This document shows positions 19,238 through 28,944 of a stretch of 64,000 nt of DNA, one piece after another. The notes below the pieces were generated by a model, which ran no database searches, was not told the DNA's origin, and saw nothing but the letters and a program-made list of their open reading frames with translations. The translations under genes were made by a program, and so were the position numbers. The stretch spans positions 1 to 64,000 of the forward strand of contig CANRNT010000004.1 in NCBI GenBank assembly GCA_947631995.1. Direction: 5' to 3'. The stretch's first letter is position 1. The number at the start of each line of letters is the position of its first letter. This stretch comes from an uncultured Clostridia bacterium (GTDB lineage Bacteria; Bacillota; Clostridia; Oscillospirales; Ruminococcaceae).

Positions 19238-22200
19238 ATGGAAAAACAACCGCAGAAAAAAGTGCTTATCATCGGCTCGGGGCCTATCATCATCGGTCAG
19301 GCGTGCGAGTTTGACTATTCCGGCACACAGGCGTGCAAGGCTCTTCGCAGTCTGGGTCACAAGATAGTGCTTGTAAACTCAAATCCCGCAACTATCATGA
19401 CAGACCCCGGCATTGCAGATGTTACCTACATCGAGCCGCTCAATGCAAAGCGTCTGGAGGAGATAATCGAAAAAGAACGTCCCGACTGGCTTTTGCCCAA
19501 CCTTGGCGGTCAGAGCGGACTGAACCTTTGCTCGGAGCTTGACAAGCTTGGCGTGCTGAAAAAATACGGTGTGCAGGTCATCGGCGTGCAGATAGACGCT
19601 ATCGAGCGCGGCGAGGACAGGATAGAATTCAAAAAGACTATGAACAAGCTGGGTATTGACATGGCTCGCAGTGAGGTCGCATACTCGGTAGACGAGGCTC
19701 TTGCCATTGCGGACAAGCTGGGATACCCCGTTGTTCTGCGCCCTGCGTACACTATGGGCGGCACAGGCGGCGGCTTGGTATACAACGTTGATGAGCTGAA
19801 AACCGTATGCGCGAGGGGCTTGCAGGCTTCTTTGGTAGGTCAGGTGCTTGTTGAAGAGTCCGTGCTTGGCTGGGAAGAGCTGGAGCTTGAAGTCGTCCGC
19901 GACAAGGACGGCAACATGATCACCGTTTGCTTTATCGAAAACATCGACCCTCTGGGCGTACACACGGGCGACAGCTTCTGCTCCGCGCCTATGCTGACGA
20001 TACCCGAGGATGTACAGGCGGAGCTTCAGCGGCAGGCATACGCGATAGTTGACGCGATACAGGTAATAGGCGGCACGAACGTACAGTTTGCGCGCGACCC
20101 CGAAACGGGCAGGATAATAGTTATAGAGATAAACCCGAGGACTTCACGCTCTTCGGCTCTGGCTTCAAAAGCGACGGGCTTTCCTATCGCGCTTGTTTCG
20201 GCAAAACTGGCTACGGGTCTTACGCTTGCCGACATACCCTGCGGAAAGTATGGCAACCTTGCAAACTACAAGCCTGACGGCGACTATGTTGTTATAAAAT
20301 TCGCGCGGTGGGCGTTTGAGAAATTCAAGAACGCCGAGGACAAACTGGGCACGCAGATGAGAGCCGTCGGTGAGGTAATGTCTATTGGCAAGACCTACAA
20401 AGAGGCTTTCCAGAAGGCTATAAGGAGCTTGGAAAAAGGTCGGTACGGCTTGGGCTTTGCGAAAGACTTTGCGGACAAGAGCAAGGACGAGCTTATCAAA
20501 ATGCTTTATCAGCCGTCAAGCGAGAGGCAGTTTATAATGTATGAAGCGCTTCGCAAGGGCGCGACTGTTGACGAGCTGTGGGAGCTTACTAAGATAAAGA
20601 AGTATTTCATAGAGCAGATGAAAGAGCTTGTTGACGAGGAGAACGCGCTTATCGCTCACAAGGGCAGCGTCCCCGACGCTGAAACTCTCGCGGCGGCGAA
20701 GAAAGACGGTTTCTCGGACAAGTATCTTTCGCAGATACTTGAAGTGCCCGAGGAGGACATCAGAAACGCGCGCAAGGCGTCAGGCATTACCGAGGCTTGG
20801 CACAAGATACACGTCAGCGGAACGCCCGACGCAGGCTACTACTACTCTACCTACAACACGGAGGATACCTCGGAGGTATCGCAGGGCAAGCCTAAGATAC
20901 TCATTCTCGGCAGCGGCCCGAACAGGATAGGTCAGGGCATTGAGTTTGACTACTGCTGTGTTCACGCGGCGAACTCGCTGAGAAGCCTTGGCTTTGAGAC
21001 GATAATGATAAACTGCAACCCCGAGACGGTATCTACCGACTATGACACCTCGGACAAGCTGTACTTTGAGCCGCTGACGCTCGAGGACGTACTGAGTATT
21101 TATGAAAAAGAAAAGCCCGTTGGCGTTATAGCGCAGTTTGGCGGTCAGACGCCGCTGAACCTTGCTGCCGACCTGAAAAAGTACGGTGTGAACATTCTCG
21201 GCACGACGCCCGAGACCATTGACCTTGCAGAGGACAGAGACCTGTTCCGCGCGATGATGGACAAGCTCTCTATCCCTATGCCTGAGTCGGGAATGGCCGT
21301 TACCGTAGATGAGGCTCTTGAAATTGCCGACAGGATAGGCTACCCCGTTATGGTTCGCCCGTCATATGTTCTGGGCGGACGCGGAATGGAAGTTGTTCAC
21401 GAGCCCGAGAGCCTGAAAGTATACATGGCGGCAGCGGTAGGCGTTACGCCTGACAGACCGATACTGATAGACCGTTTTCTGCACAACGCAACGGAGTGTG
21501 AAGCTGACGCTATCAGCGACGGTGAGAATGTATTCGTGCCTGCGGTAATGGAGCACATAGAGCTTGCGGGCATACATTCGGGCGACTCGGCCTGCATACT
21601 GCCCTCGCTCAACATCAGCGACGAAAACGTAAAAGTTATAAAAGAGTACACCAAAAAGATAGCCAAGGAAATGAACGTTCGCGGACTTATGAATATGCAG
21701 TACGCCATAGAGGACGGCAAGGTGTTCGTGCTGGAGGCAAACCCGAGAGCGTCGCGTACCGTGCCGCTGGTATCGAAAGTTTGCGGCATACAGATGATAG
21801 CTTTGGCGACAGAGATAATCACGAGCGAATTTACTCACCGCCCCTCGCCTATCCCCTCTTTGAAAGAAAAGAAATTCTCGCATTACGGCGTAAAAGAGGC
21901 TGTGTTCCCGTTTAATATGTTCCCCGAGGTCGACCCCGTTCTGGGTCCAGAAATGCGCTCTACGGGCGAGGTGCTCGGCATTTCTTCAAACTTCGGCGAG
22001 GCATACTACAAAGCGCAGGAGGCTACGCAGACTACGATAAAGACATCGGGCACGGTGCTTATAAGCGTAAGCGACCGCGACAAGGATGAGCTGGAAGAGG
22101 TAGCGAGAGGCTTCAGCGAGTGCGGCTTCAAGATAGTTGCGACGCAGGGTACGGCGCAGTTTATAAGAAACTGCGGTATAGAGTGCGAGAGCGTTCACAA

Positions 22201-22459
22201 GCTTCAGGAGGGAAGACCGAACATTCTTGATATGATTTCGAACGGTCAAGTGGACATAATCATCAACACGCCCGACGACAAGCAAGGTACCGCGGACGAC
22301 AGCTACATCAGAAAGAGCGCGATACGCAGCAGAGTGTTCTATGTTACGACTATGGCTGCCGCCAAGGCGACCGTTGAGGGCATAAAGGCTGTTACAAAGC
22401 AGTCGCCCGACCATATAAAGTCGCTTCAGGAATACCACAGCGAAATAGTTGACGCGTAA
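19238..22459 (+). CDS. carB: Carbamoyl-phosphate synthase large subunit
   Basis: This 1073-residue enzyme makes carbamoyl phosphate from bicarbonate, ammonia (delivered by CarA) and two ATP, feeding pyrimidine and arginine synthesis. The two homologous halves each begin with the ATP-grasp/biotin-carboxylase-like start (LIIGSGPIIIGQACEFDYSG near residue 12; ILILGSGPNRIGQGIEFDYC near 555). A C-terminal MGS-like allosteric domain starts near residue 940. GGAGG 7 nt upstream supports the start. No carA is adjacent, so the small subunit must be encoded elsewhere. pyrE lies 23 kb away. Confidence 0.98.
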   Translation: MEKQPQKKVLIIGSGPIIIGQACEFDYSGTQACKALRSLGHKIVLVNSNPATIMTDPGIADVTYIEPLNAKRLEEIIEKERPDWLLPNLGGQSGLNLCSELDKLGVLKKYGVQVIGVQIDAIERGEDRIEFKKTMNKLGIDMARSEVAYSVDEALAIADKLGYPVVLRPAYTMGGTGGGLVYNVDELKTVCARGLQASLVGQVLVEESVLGWEELELEVVRDKDGNMITVCFIENIDPLGVHTGDSFCSAPMLTIPEDVQAELQRQAYAIVDAIQVIGGTNVQFARDPETGRIIVIEINPRTSRSSALASKATGFPIALVSAKLATGLTLADIPCGKYGNLANYKPDGDYVVIKFARWAFEKFKNAEDKLGTQMRAVGEVMSIGKTYKEAFQKAIRSLEKGRYGLGFAKDFADKSKDELIKMLYQPSSERQFIMYEALRKGATVDELWELTKIKKYFIEQMKELVDEENALIAHKGSVPDAETLAAAKKDGFSDKYLSQILEVPEEDIRNARKASGITEAWHKIHVSGTPDAGYYYSTYNTEDTSEVSQGKPKILILGSGPNRIGQGIEFDYCCVHAANSLRSLGFETIMINCNPETVSTDYDTSDKLYFEPLTLEDVLSIYEKEKPVGVIAQFGGQTPLNLAADLKKYGVNILGTTPETIDLAEDRDLFRAMMDKLSIPMPESGMAVTVDEALEIADRIGYPVMVRPSYVLGGRGMEVVHEPESLKVYMAAAVGVTPDRPILIDRFLHNATECEADAISDGENVFVPAVMEHIELAGIHSGDSACILPSLNISDENVKVIKEYTKKIAKEMNVRGLMNMQYAIEDGKVFVLEANPRASRTVPLVSKVCGIQMIALATEIITSEFTHRPSPIPSLKEKKFSHYGVKEAVFPFNMFPEVDPVLGPEMRSTGEVLGISSNFGEAYYKAQEATQTTIKTSGTVLISVSDRDKDELEEVARGFSECGFKIVATQGTAQFIRNCGIECESVHKLQEGRPNILDMISNGQVDIIINTPDDKQGTADDSYIRKSAIRSRVFYVTTMAAAKATVEGIKAVTKQSPDHIKSLQEYHSEIVDA

Positions 22460-22536
22460 CCGATAAAATGCGCCGCGCTCCGAAGCGTGACGTCATTAAG
22501 GCAGAATCAGAAAAACAAATAAAACAGGACGAAAAA

Positions 22537-22575
22537 CCGCCGACGCTGAATTTGTCGGCGGTTTGTTGTTTAAGC
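22537..22575. terminator. Bidirectional terminator between carB and the ABC operon
   Basis: CCGCCGAC (22537-22544) pairs with GTCGGCGG (22554-22561). The plus strand continues GTTTGTTGTTT and the minus strand continues TTTTTCGTCC. It sits between convergent genes and can serve both. Confidence 0.85.
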
Positions 22576-22650
22576 GGCTGTTGTTCCCGAAAAACGGGAG
22601 GCTTAATATTCGTTTTAAATTTATTGCCGCTCAGATAATCTCTGCCCAGC

Positions 22651-24360
22651 TCAATTCGCCGTGTCGTAAACGCACTCGTTAAGGTCGGTATCGGTGTAAT
22701 ATATCTTGCCGCCGCGGCAGGATATCATATTGTTGTAAACGCTTGCTTTCAGCACGAGGTTTTTGCCCGTGCTGTTTTCTTTCACGGTGTATATGCCGTC
22801 GCTGTAAACAAGCCATATATTCTTGCCGCTGACGAAGAAACATTCAAGCACGGCGATGTCCTCAAAACGCTCTGCATACTGTGGAGAAAGCCCTAAAAAC
22901 GCGTCTTGCGAAGCCGTTTGCTGTTTGTCTGTATACACGGTATCTGCCGACATATCGCGGCTGTTAACTTTCAGTATTTTGTACTCGAAAGGGCTGCCGC
23001 ACAGGACGTAGACATAATCGTTGTACGCAAAAAGCTGTTTGGCATCAGCCGTTGTGTCAAAGCAGTCGCGCAGAACGGGGACAGCGGTTTTATCATCTTG
23101 AAGCATAAGAACGTTATTTTCGATGTAAAAAGTTTTACCGCCTGCCTCACAAATGCTGTTGTCAAGAGTGGCGTCAAAGGTTATGCCGCTGTCAATTTCA
23201 GGGATATTATTTGTACAGGAAGAAAGCGTCAAAGCAAGCATTACACACACGAAAAGTGAAATGCTTCTGCGAGGAAATTTCATTTTAACGCGGAGATATT
23301 TTGCACAGGTCACACACATCATTGCCGCTATCGCCACAGCAGAGATCACAATGCAGGCTATATAGGCGGCAGAAGAAATTACCTGCTGCTCAGGCGTGAA
23401 GTTTTCGCCGCGGACAAGACCTTGCAGATAGCCTGTTGACATGAGAAATCCAAGCGGCGGTATGTATCTTTCAATACCCGACAGAGCAAAATACGGCAGA
23501 AGTACCGCAAGCAACGGCAGGCACGCAGCATATAGAGAATTTTGCGCCGCGCAGGCGGTAAGCATGGTTATTGAGGCGATGAGAACACAGCCGAGCGCGA
23601 CGTTGCCCAGCGTTGCCAAAGATAGCTGAAAGAGTGACAAATTATAACTGCTGTCCAGATACTGCGTAATACTTTGGACAGGAAAATCGGCGTTTGGCAG
23701 ACCGTATCTCACGAGTATAAAAACGGTTTCTTCGGCGGCAAAAAGCATAGCGCACGCAAGCGCCAGAATAACGCCACAGGCAAGCTTTGAAGCGCAGAGA
23801 TCCGCCCTGCCTTTTTCGCAGGTGCGCAGGATATAGTCCATGCCTGTTTGCTTGTCAAACGCGAATATTGGCACGCAGGCAAGTATAACAGCTACCGCGA
23901 GCAGAAAGTCGGGTGCGCCTCTGCCAAGGAGCATATTCCAGCCGTTTTGCATGGTGAAGAAGCGCCGCTCGGGGTCGCTTTTTACTGTAAGGTACTGCGA
24001 ATAAAGCTCATTTATCGTCCTTTCTTCCTGCTGTAATTTGTTGACCTCGGATATTTCGGCGGCGTATTCTTCAAACGTGATCTCGCCTGCCGAATATTTT
24101 TGCATGATGTCGGCGGCTCTCTCGCCGTTGTGTGAAAGCTCATCGCGGAGTGAAAGAATATACTCCTCTTTTTCATCTGTCAGCTTTCCCGAAAGATAAG
24201 TCATGGCGGTCTTGTAAAAAGGTCTGTCCTCATACCGTGAAAGCGGCACAGACTGCACACCGCTCACCAGCACGCACAGCTTAACGGCGAGCAGAAAAAG
24301 TATTATCAGCAGGGCTTTCTTCTTTACAAGCGTTTTGTAAAGTTCACAGCGCAGGGTCAT
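22651..24360 (-). CDS. ABC-2 type permease fused to a lipobox-bearing extracellular domain
   Basis: This is a 569-residue protein. Residues 1 to about 355 form an ABC-2-like permease: one N-terminal membrane segment, a large extracytoplasmic loop rich in Glu and Lys (residues 40-150), and five or six further segments. From Met357 the sequence reads like a complete lipoprotein signal peptide (MKFPRRSISLFVC, then LALTLSSC). It is followed by about 190 residues of a soluble domain with repeated Tyr/Asn-rich strands, possibly a beta-propeller-like fold. I see no Shine-Dalgarno sequence before the internal Met, so a single fused product is likely. The start overlaps the upstream permease stop by 4 nt. 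It is the last gene of the five-gene operon. Substrate unknown. Confidence 0.8.
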   Translation of the reverse strand: MTLRCELYKTLVKKKALLIILFLLAVKLCVLVSGVQSVPLSRYEDRPFYKTAMTYLSGKLTDEKEEYILSLRDELSHNGERAADIMQKYSAGEITFEEYAAEISEVNKLQQEERTINELYSQYLTVKSDPERRFFTMQNGWNMLLGRGAPDFLLAVAVILACVPIFAFDKQTGMDYILRTCEKGRADLCASKLACGVILALACAMLFAAEETVFILVRYGLPNADFPVQSITQYLDSSYNLSLFQLSLATLGNVALGCVLIASITMLTACAAQNSLYAACLPLLAVLLPYFALSGIERYIPPLGFLMSTGYLQGLVRGENFTPEQQVISSAAYIACIVISAVAIAAMMCVTCAKYLRVKMKFPRRSISLFVCVMLALTLSSCTNNIPEIDSGITFDATLDNSICEAGGKTFYIENNVLMLQDDKTAVPVLRDCFDTTADAKQLFAYNDYVYVLCGSPFEYKILKVNSRDMSADTVYTDKQQTASQDAFLGLSPQYAERFEDIAVLECFFVSGKNIWLVYSDGIYTVKENSTGKNLVLKASVYNNMISCRGGKIYYTDTDLNECVYDTAN

Positions 24361-25553
24361 TTTTTGTCACCTCGCTTTGCTTTGCAGGCTCGGTTTTTGT
24401 TTGCAAGGCATACTATAAACAGCAGTACGGCAAGAAACATAACCGAGGAAAAGGCGCATACTTTTGCGGCTAAAACGGGTCTGCCGAAGATATTTACAAA
24501 GGTACAGCCGTTTGTAAGCACGCGCAGAGCAAGCAGCTTCATGGGGTCAAAGACCGCTATTTTTTCCATACCTACGGGCGCGTAGCCGCAGAAAAGCACC
24601 ATCACAGCCACTAGTGCCGCCGAAGCGCAGAACACCACGCTTTGTTCTTTCAAAAGCGAAGATACTGCTAAGGTCACAAAAGCGGCGGTGAGTACCGCGA
24701 CATATCTGCAAAGTAATGTGTACATTAAAAAGGACAGTATGCTTCCCGAAAAAGCGGTGTTGCTCATGGTCTGCAACGCATACAGCGGAAGAGAAAAGCT
24801 TTCGGTATCTATCGGGAAAAATGCGAGAAAAGCGACAAGATCGGCGGCAAAGAAAAGCAGCGTTATAACAAGCGAGAACACCGCTGCCGCCGCGGCTTTT
24901 GCAAGCACGAGCCGAGCTGAGCCCTTTTGCATGGCGTTGTTCAGCAGGCGCATTTCTGTGCCTTTTTCGGACGCGAACACGGGCGAGAGCCCTGCGATGA
25001 CCAAGATCAGCACAAAAAGCGTTGACAGGTCGTATCCGATAAACAGCTCCGTATAGCGAGTGTCGTAATATTTGTCAACAGCGCGGTCGCTGTAAAGATC
25101 GGCTATTTGGCGATTTACAGAGGCGTAGTATTCGTTGTTGTACTTATCATAAAAGGCGATATTTTCCCTTGCCCTGCTTATCATCGCGGCGTTTTTTTCT
25201 TCGTAAGATGACAGGTAGGTGATGTCGTCATTTATGCGCATGAGAATGTTCATGTCAAGCGCCGCGTTACCCGAATAGGAGCGGTCGGGGTCAAGCTTCT
25301 GAGTGCCCGAAGCGGCCAAAGCGGCGTACTCATAATTTGCTTGTATGGTGCGCAGTTTTTCGGCGTCTATATCGCCTTTTACGCCGCTGTATATGCGATA
25401 GTATATGTCGTTGAACTGCGAAAAATCGGGGTCGCAAAGCTCGCTTGAATGATACATATCGGCTATTTTGAAAATGTTGACCGCCATAAGCAGCGCAATG
25501 CCGACGAGCAGCAACCGCGCGGAAAATATCTTTTTAAGCTCAAAATATATCAT
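24357..25553 (-). CDS. ABC-2 type transporter permease
   Basis: This 398-residue membrane protein has a single N-terminal segment (residues 11-28), an extracytoplasmic loop of about 140 residues, and then six hydrophobic segments from residue 175 to the end. That is the layout of ABC-2 permeases paired with ABC-A-type ATPases. The basic C-terminal tail is cytoplasmic. It overlaps the ATPase gene and the next permease gene by 4 nt each, so the three are made together and probably form a 2:1:1 exporter. Family members move antibiotics, peptides or lipids; nothing here names the substrate. Confidence 0.88.
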   Translation of the reverse strand: MIYFELKKIFSARLLLVGIALLMAVNIFKIADMYHSSELCDPDFSQFNDIYYRIYSGVKGDIDAEKLRTIQANYEYAALAASGTQKLDPDRSYSGNAALDMNILMRINDDITYLSSYEEKNAAMISRARENIAFYDKYNNEYYASVNRQIADLYSDRAVDKYYDTRYTELFIGYDLSTLFVLILVIAGLSPVFASEKGTEMRLLNNAMQKGSARLVLAKAAAAAVFSLVITLLFFAADLVAFLAFFPIDTESFSLPLYALQTMSNTAFSGSILSFLMYTLLCRYVAVLTAAFVTLAVSSLLKEQSVVFCASAALVAVMVLFCGYAPVGMEKIAVFDPMKLLALRVLTNGCTFVNIFGRPVLAAKVCAFSSVMFLAVLLFIVCLANKNRACKAKRGDKK

Positions 25554-26422
25554 AGCGGCTCACCAAAATAATACAGATAGGCGTCTTCGAGGGTGGCTTT
25601 TGCAGGTACTGCGTTTTCGAGCGGTTTTTCCTGAGAAATTATGCGTATCACATCGCCTGAAACAGCGCTTACGAGCCTGCCTTTCATTATGTTTTCGGCT
25701 TCCTCAGCGGGAGCGTGCAGATGCCAGACGAACTTGTCTGTTTCCGCGGCAAGCGCGGCAGGGGTATCGCAGCGGACAAGCTCACCTTTCTTTATAAACA
25801 GCACTTCGTTTGCAACACTTTCAACGTCGGTGACGATATGTGTCGAGAGCAAAATTATTCTGCCGTGCGCAAGCCTTGAAATGAGGTTGCGAAAACGTAT
25901 GCGCTCCTGCGGATCAAGACCCGCTGTGGGCTCGTCAAGAATGATCATCTTCGGCTCGCCGATAACAGCCTGCGCAATGCCCAGCCGCTGTCTCATTCCG
26001 CCCGAAAAGCCGCCTATCTTTTTGTTTGCGCTGTCCGTAAGGTTTACGGTCTCAAGGGCGTTTTCAATACGCTTTTTATGCTCGCACCGAGGAATATTTT
26101 TCATAACGCATATGTACTTTAAAAACTCATCTGTACGAAAATTCGGATAGAAAATCGGGTACTGCGGCAGAAAGCCGAGCATGCCGAGATACTCTTTGCC
26201 CATTTTGTAAATGCTCTCGCCGTTTACTGTTATACTGCCGCTGTCGGGCTGAAGATTGCGCGTAAGGATATTTATAAGCGTGGTCTTGCCTGCCCCGTTC
26301 GGGCCGATAAGACCGTATATGCCGCCGCCAAGATGTGCCGTAAAATCTCTGAGAGCCTGCGTTTTGCCGTAAGACTTTGAAACGCCGTTTATTTCAAGCT
26401 GTATATCTTCCATAACCTTCAC
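25550..26422 (-). CDS. ABC transporter ATP-binding protein
   Basis: This 290-residue protein carries all ABC ATPase motifs: Walker A GPNGAGKTT, Q-loop FLPQYP, signature FSGGMRQRLG, Walker B MIILDEPTAGLD and the switch His in LLSTHIV. A C-terminal extension of about 70 residues follows, as in CcmA/BcrA-type subunits. The GTG at 26422 lies 5 nt after the upstream lipoprotein stop. An ATG at 26413 is an alternative start. It energises the two permeases encoded directly downstream. Confidence 0.95.
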   Translation of the reverse strand: MKVMEDIQLEINGVSKSYGKTQALRDFTAHLGGGIYGLIGPNGAGKTTLINILTRNLQPDSGSITVNGESIYKMGKEYLGMLGFLPQYPIFYPNFRTDEFLKYICVMKNIPRCEHKKRIENALETVNLTDSANKKIGGFSGGMRQRLGIAQAVIGEPKMIILDEPTAGLDPQERIRFRNLISRLAHGRIILLSTHIVTDVESVANEVLFIKKGELVRCDTPAALAAETDKFVWHLHAPAEEAENIMKGRLVSAVSGDVIRIISQEKPLENAVPAKATLEDAYLYYFGEPL

Positions 26423-26427
26423 CGCCG

Positions 26428-27645
26428 TCAGTATTTTATAAGCAAGGTTCGCTCGCTGCTGCCCTTTGAAGTGGACAGAATAACGCTGCTGCTTTGCTCG
26501 TCTATGCTGTTTACCGTGATATAATCCGCAGCTTCGGCGTCGATAAAATATTCCTGCAAAAGCGCGCTTTTTTCTGTGTCGTACACGCGAATTTCTGTCG
26601 AAGAAAGCACCTCGCCAATGTAGCAGTCATTTATGGTAACGCAGTATTTGCCGCTTTGCGAAACGGTGACGTTCTGGCTTTCGTTTGCATGCTTAAAGCG
26701 CATATCACGCACTTCGCCGCCGATGTATATTTCAGCCGTGCCCGAGGCGGTCTCACCGAATTCAACGCTCATATCGTACACCACCGCGCCGCCGCCGAAG
26801 CTTTCCTCTACAAGCTCTCTTTGCTCGTCCTGCGCTGTGATACTGCCGTTTGAAATATCGAGAACGCCGTAGCATTTTTTGTATTCATCGCCAACGGGGT
26901 AAGAGCCTTTTATGAAAATGTGCGTATCGTCAAGCATGGCGACAAGCTCTATATCCGAGGGGTTGTCTTTGCTGTACGGAGCTGACAAACGCAGAAGCTG
27001 CTCCTCGCCGTTGAGGCTTGCGTCAGAGCGGTAGAGAATGTTCGTCATATCGACATTTTTTACATAATACATACTTTGCAGGTCGTCTGAAAAAATGACC
27101 GTTGCAACCTTGCTTTCAACTATGCTGCCGCCCTGCGGAAGCTGTGTTTCGGACAAAACAAAGTCGACAAAGCTAAGACGCTGCAAGGTGCTGTCGTACA
27201 CCGCCGCGCTCATCGCGTTGCCATACCTGTCGTATGCTATGACAGCCATATTGCCGTCAAATGTTGTTTCTTTGAAAATATGACCCGACAAAGTCAGATC
27301 GCTTACCGGCACAGTATTCTTATCTTCAAACAGACCGAGATGTGCCTGACTGCCGACATAATAAATGCGCACTCCACCGTCAGAAAAAGCTCCGCTTTTC
27401 GCCTGCTCGGTAACATCGTATATTTTGCCTGCCTCATACTGCGAAATATCGCTGTTTTCCGCGGTATCTATCTGCTGATCCGCAGAACTTTCGGTGATAC
27501 CGCTTTCATTTATATCAGATACGACCGATGAGCTCTGCGAAGAACCGCTGCCGCTTTCGTTCGAATGCTCGGAAGAAACATTGCCGTTACTGCAAGATGT
27601 GAGCATAAACGCCGCAAACGCAGCAATTATACAGTACTTTTTCAT
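26428..27645 (-). CDS. Lipoprotein of the ABC operon, function unknown
   Basis: This protein of about 405 residues starts with a lipoprotein signal peptide (MKKYCIIAAFAAFMLTSC; lipobox LTSC). I chose ATG 27645 because an upstream in-frame GTG would put six extra residues before the signal peptide. After Cys comes a Ser/Asn/Glu-rich linker of about 55 residues, then a beta-rich domain with repeated Asp/Gly/Tyr-containing strands, suggestive of a propeller or WD-like fold. It would sit on the outer face of the membrane beside the exporter. No enzyme motif is visible. Confidence 0.8.
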   Translation of the reverse strand: MKKYCIIAAFAAFMLTSCSNGNVSSEHSNESGSGSSQSSSVVSDINESGITESSADQQIDTAENSDISQYEAGKIYDVTEQAKSGAFSDGGVRIYYVGSQAHLGLFEDKNTVPVSDLTLSGHIFKETTFDGNMAVIAYDRYGNAMSAAVYDSTLQRLSFVDFVLSETQLPQGGSIVESKVATVIFSDDLQSMYYVKNVDMTNILYRSDASLNGEEQLLRLSAPYSKDNPSDIELVAMLDDTHIFIKGSYPVGDEYKKCYGVLDISNGSITAQDEQRELVEESFGGGAVVYDMSVEFGETASGTAEIYIGGEVRDMRFKHANESQNVTVSQSGKYCVTINDCYIGEVLSSTEIRVYDTEKSALLQEYFIDAEAADYITVNSIDEQSSSVILSTSKGSSERTLLIKY

Positions 27646-27659
27646 AGCTTTCAAATCTG

Positions 27660-28646
27660 TCACTCCTCAATGTATGTAATATTATCGCTTTTATAAAGCT
27701 CACGCTCCGCAGCTTTTGACGGAACAGCGATAAAGTACACAAAATCGTTGTTTTTCATACCTAGCTGCTGCGGCGTAAAAGTAACGGACGAGGTCATAAG
27801 CTCCTCGGTCTTTATATCCGCGTAAGGACAGCCGTCAAAGGCATTTTCAACTATTTTATGGTCAACATAGACCGAAACGCGGTAGGTGTCGCTCTCGCCG
27901 CCGTACAGAGAAAAAGTTATCTTATCATCGCCGCCGATGATATTGCCCTCTTTGCCGATATCGCAGCTGACAGTAAGGCTGTCAAGGCGGTTTCTGTATA
28001 CGGTGCCGTCATCGTTCAAAATGAGCATTTCATCAATAAATTCCTGCGTCATAGGCTCTTGCGTGAATTTGTCAGAGACGTTCAAAGCGCTCTCGCCGCA
28101 GTCGGCATTAAGCACAAGGCTCTGCGTGCCGAAAGTTATTATGCGGTGGCTGTTGCCGTATGTTCTGTACTCGTCTTTTGCCACAAACGACGGAGAAAGC
28201 ATTGCGCCGAACACCACGCTCTGAACGTCGCCCTTTTTGCCTGCAAGCGGCATAAATGTTATGTCTATCTCTTTGTGCTCTTTGGGTGAAAGTGTTATTA
28301 TGTGCATATGATCGGTGTTTTCTTCGTATGTTATCTGTCGCGCCGCGCCGTTAGCGTACACCACTATGCCCACCTGCGTTTCGCTGTTTTCGTCGCCGTC
28401 AAGCGCGAGGCGAGCAGTTACGCAGCCGCCGTCATACACAAGACTGCTTTCGCCCTCGGGGTACTCTATACCGAAGCCGATGTTGGCTTTCTGGTTTGGC
28501 AGAACGTCGGTGTTGCTGTCAACATCGGGCACAGACTGAGCCGCGGTGGTCTCAGGCTTATACAGAGAAATCTCGCTGTCTTCGCCCCTGCCGCACGACG
28601 AAAGTATCATCGCTGCCGCAAAGGCAAAAATAATTATTTTCTTCAA
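27660..28646 (-). CDS. Lipoprotein, first gene of the ABC operon, TTG start
   Basis: This protein of about 328 residues opens with a lipoprotein signal peptide (MKKIIIFAFAAAMILSSC; lipobox LSSC). TTG 28646 lies 8 nt after AGGAG and gives the classic MKK start. A GTG three codons upstream sits on the Shine-Dalgarno itself and is unlikely. The mature part is beta-rich (for example FGIEYPEGESSLVYD and YRVSVYVDHKI) and may contain Ig-like or jelly-roll modules; I cannot assign a family. It and the next lipoprotein may bind the exporter substrate or act as sensors. Confidence 0.8.
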   Translation of the reverse strand: MKKIIIFAFAAAMILSSCGRGEDSEISLYKPETTAAQSVPDVDSNTDVLPNQKANIGFGIEYPEGESSLVYDGGCVTARLALDGDENSETQVGIVVYANGAARQITYEENTDHMHIITLSPKEHKEIDITFMPLAGKKGDVQSVVFGAMLSPSFVAKDEYRTYGNSHRIITFGTQSLVLNADCGESALNVSDKFTQEPMTQEFIDEMLILNDDGTVYRNRLDSLTVSCDIGKEGNIIGGDDKITFSLYGGESDTYRVSVYVDHKIVENAFDGCPYADIKTEELMTSSVTFTPQQLGMKNNDFVYFIAVPSKAAERELYKSDNITYIEE

Positions 28647-28726
28647 GGCGTACACTCCTTTCCGAGGCGCGGTTTACTTTATTACCGTTGGCTATGCACA
28701 CGACGTTTTTCGTCGCCTTTATGTAT

Positions 28727-28755
28727 ATTATACCAAAATACGGTTGAAAAGTCAA
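28727..28755 (-). promoter_or_regulatory. Promoter of the lipoprotein-ABC operon
   Basis: On the minus strand TTGACT (28750-28755) and TATAAT (28727-28732) have a 17-bp spacer. A short perfect hairpin CGACG/CGTCG with a five-base loop (28701-28715) would lie near the 5' end of the RNA. Confidence 0.8.
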
Positions 28756-28897
28756 CACAGAGGTAAAATAGTGAATATTGAGTGATGAATTGGAAAAGCC
28801 TCGGAGAGTGTCCTTACGTCTTGACCTACTGTCAAGCTGTCAACGTGTGGCTGAAATGACATAAATACATTGTCACAAACGCCGTATAAAAGCAAGA

Positions 28898-28922
28898 CCC
28901 GAAAGACATAACCTTTCGGGTC
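28898..28922 (-). terminator. Intrinsic terminator after spmB
   Basis: GACCCGAAAG (28898-28907) pairs perfectly with CTTTCGGGTC over a short loop. On the minus strand TTGCTTTTA follows. The rest of 28756-28944 holds no gene. Confidence 0.75.
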
Positions 28923-28944
28923 AGGTAAAAATATAAATTCTATG

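Noticed and set aside
19379..19963. 194-codon frame antisense to carB
   Set aside because: It is a shadow of a GC-rich, strongly conserved gene on the other strand; such frames are frequent in parC, parE, carB and nadB too.
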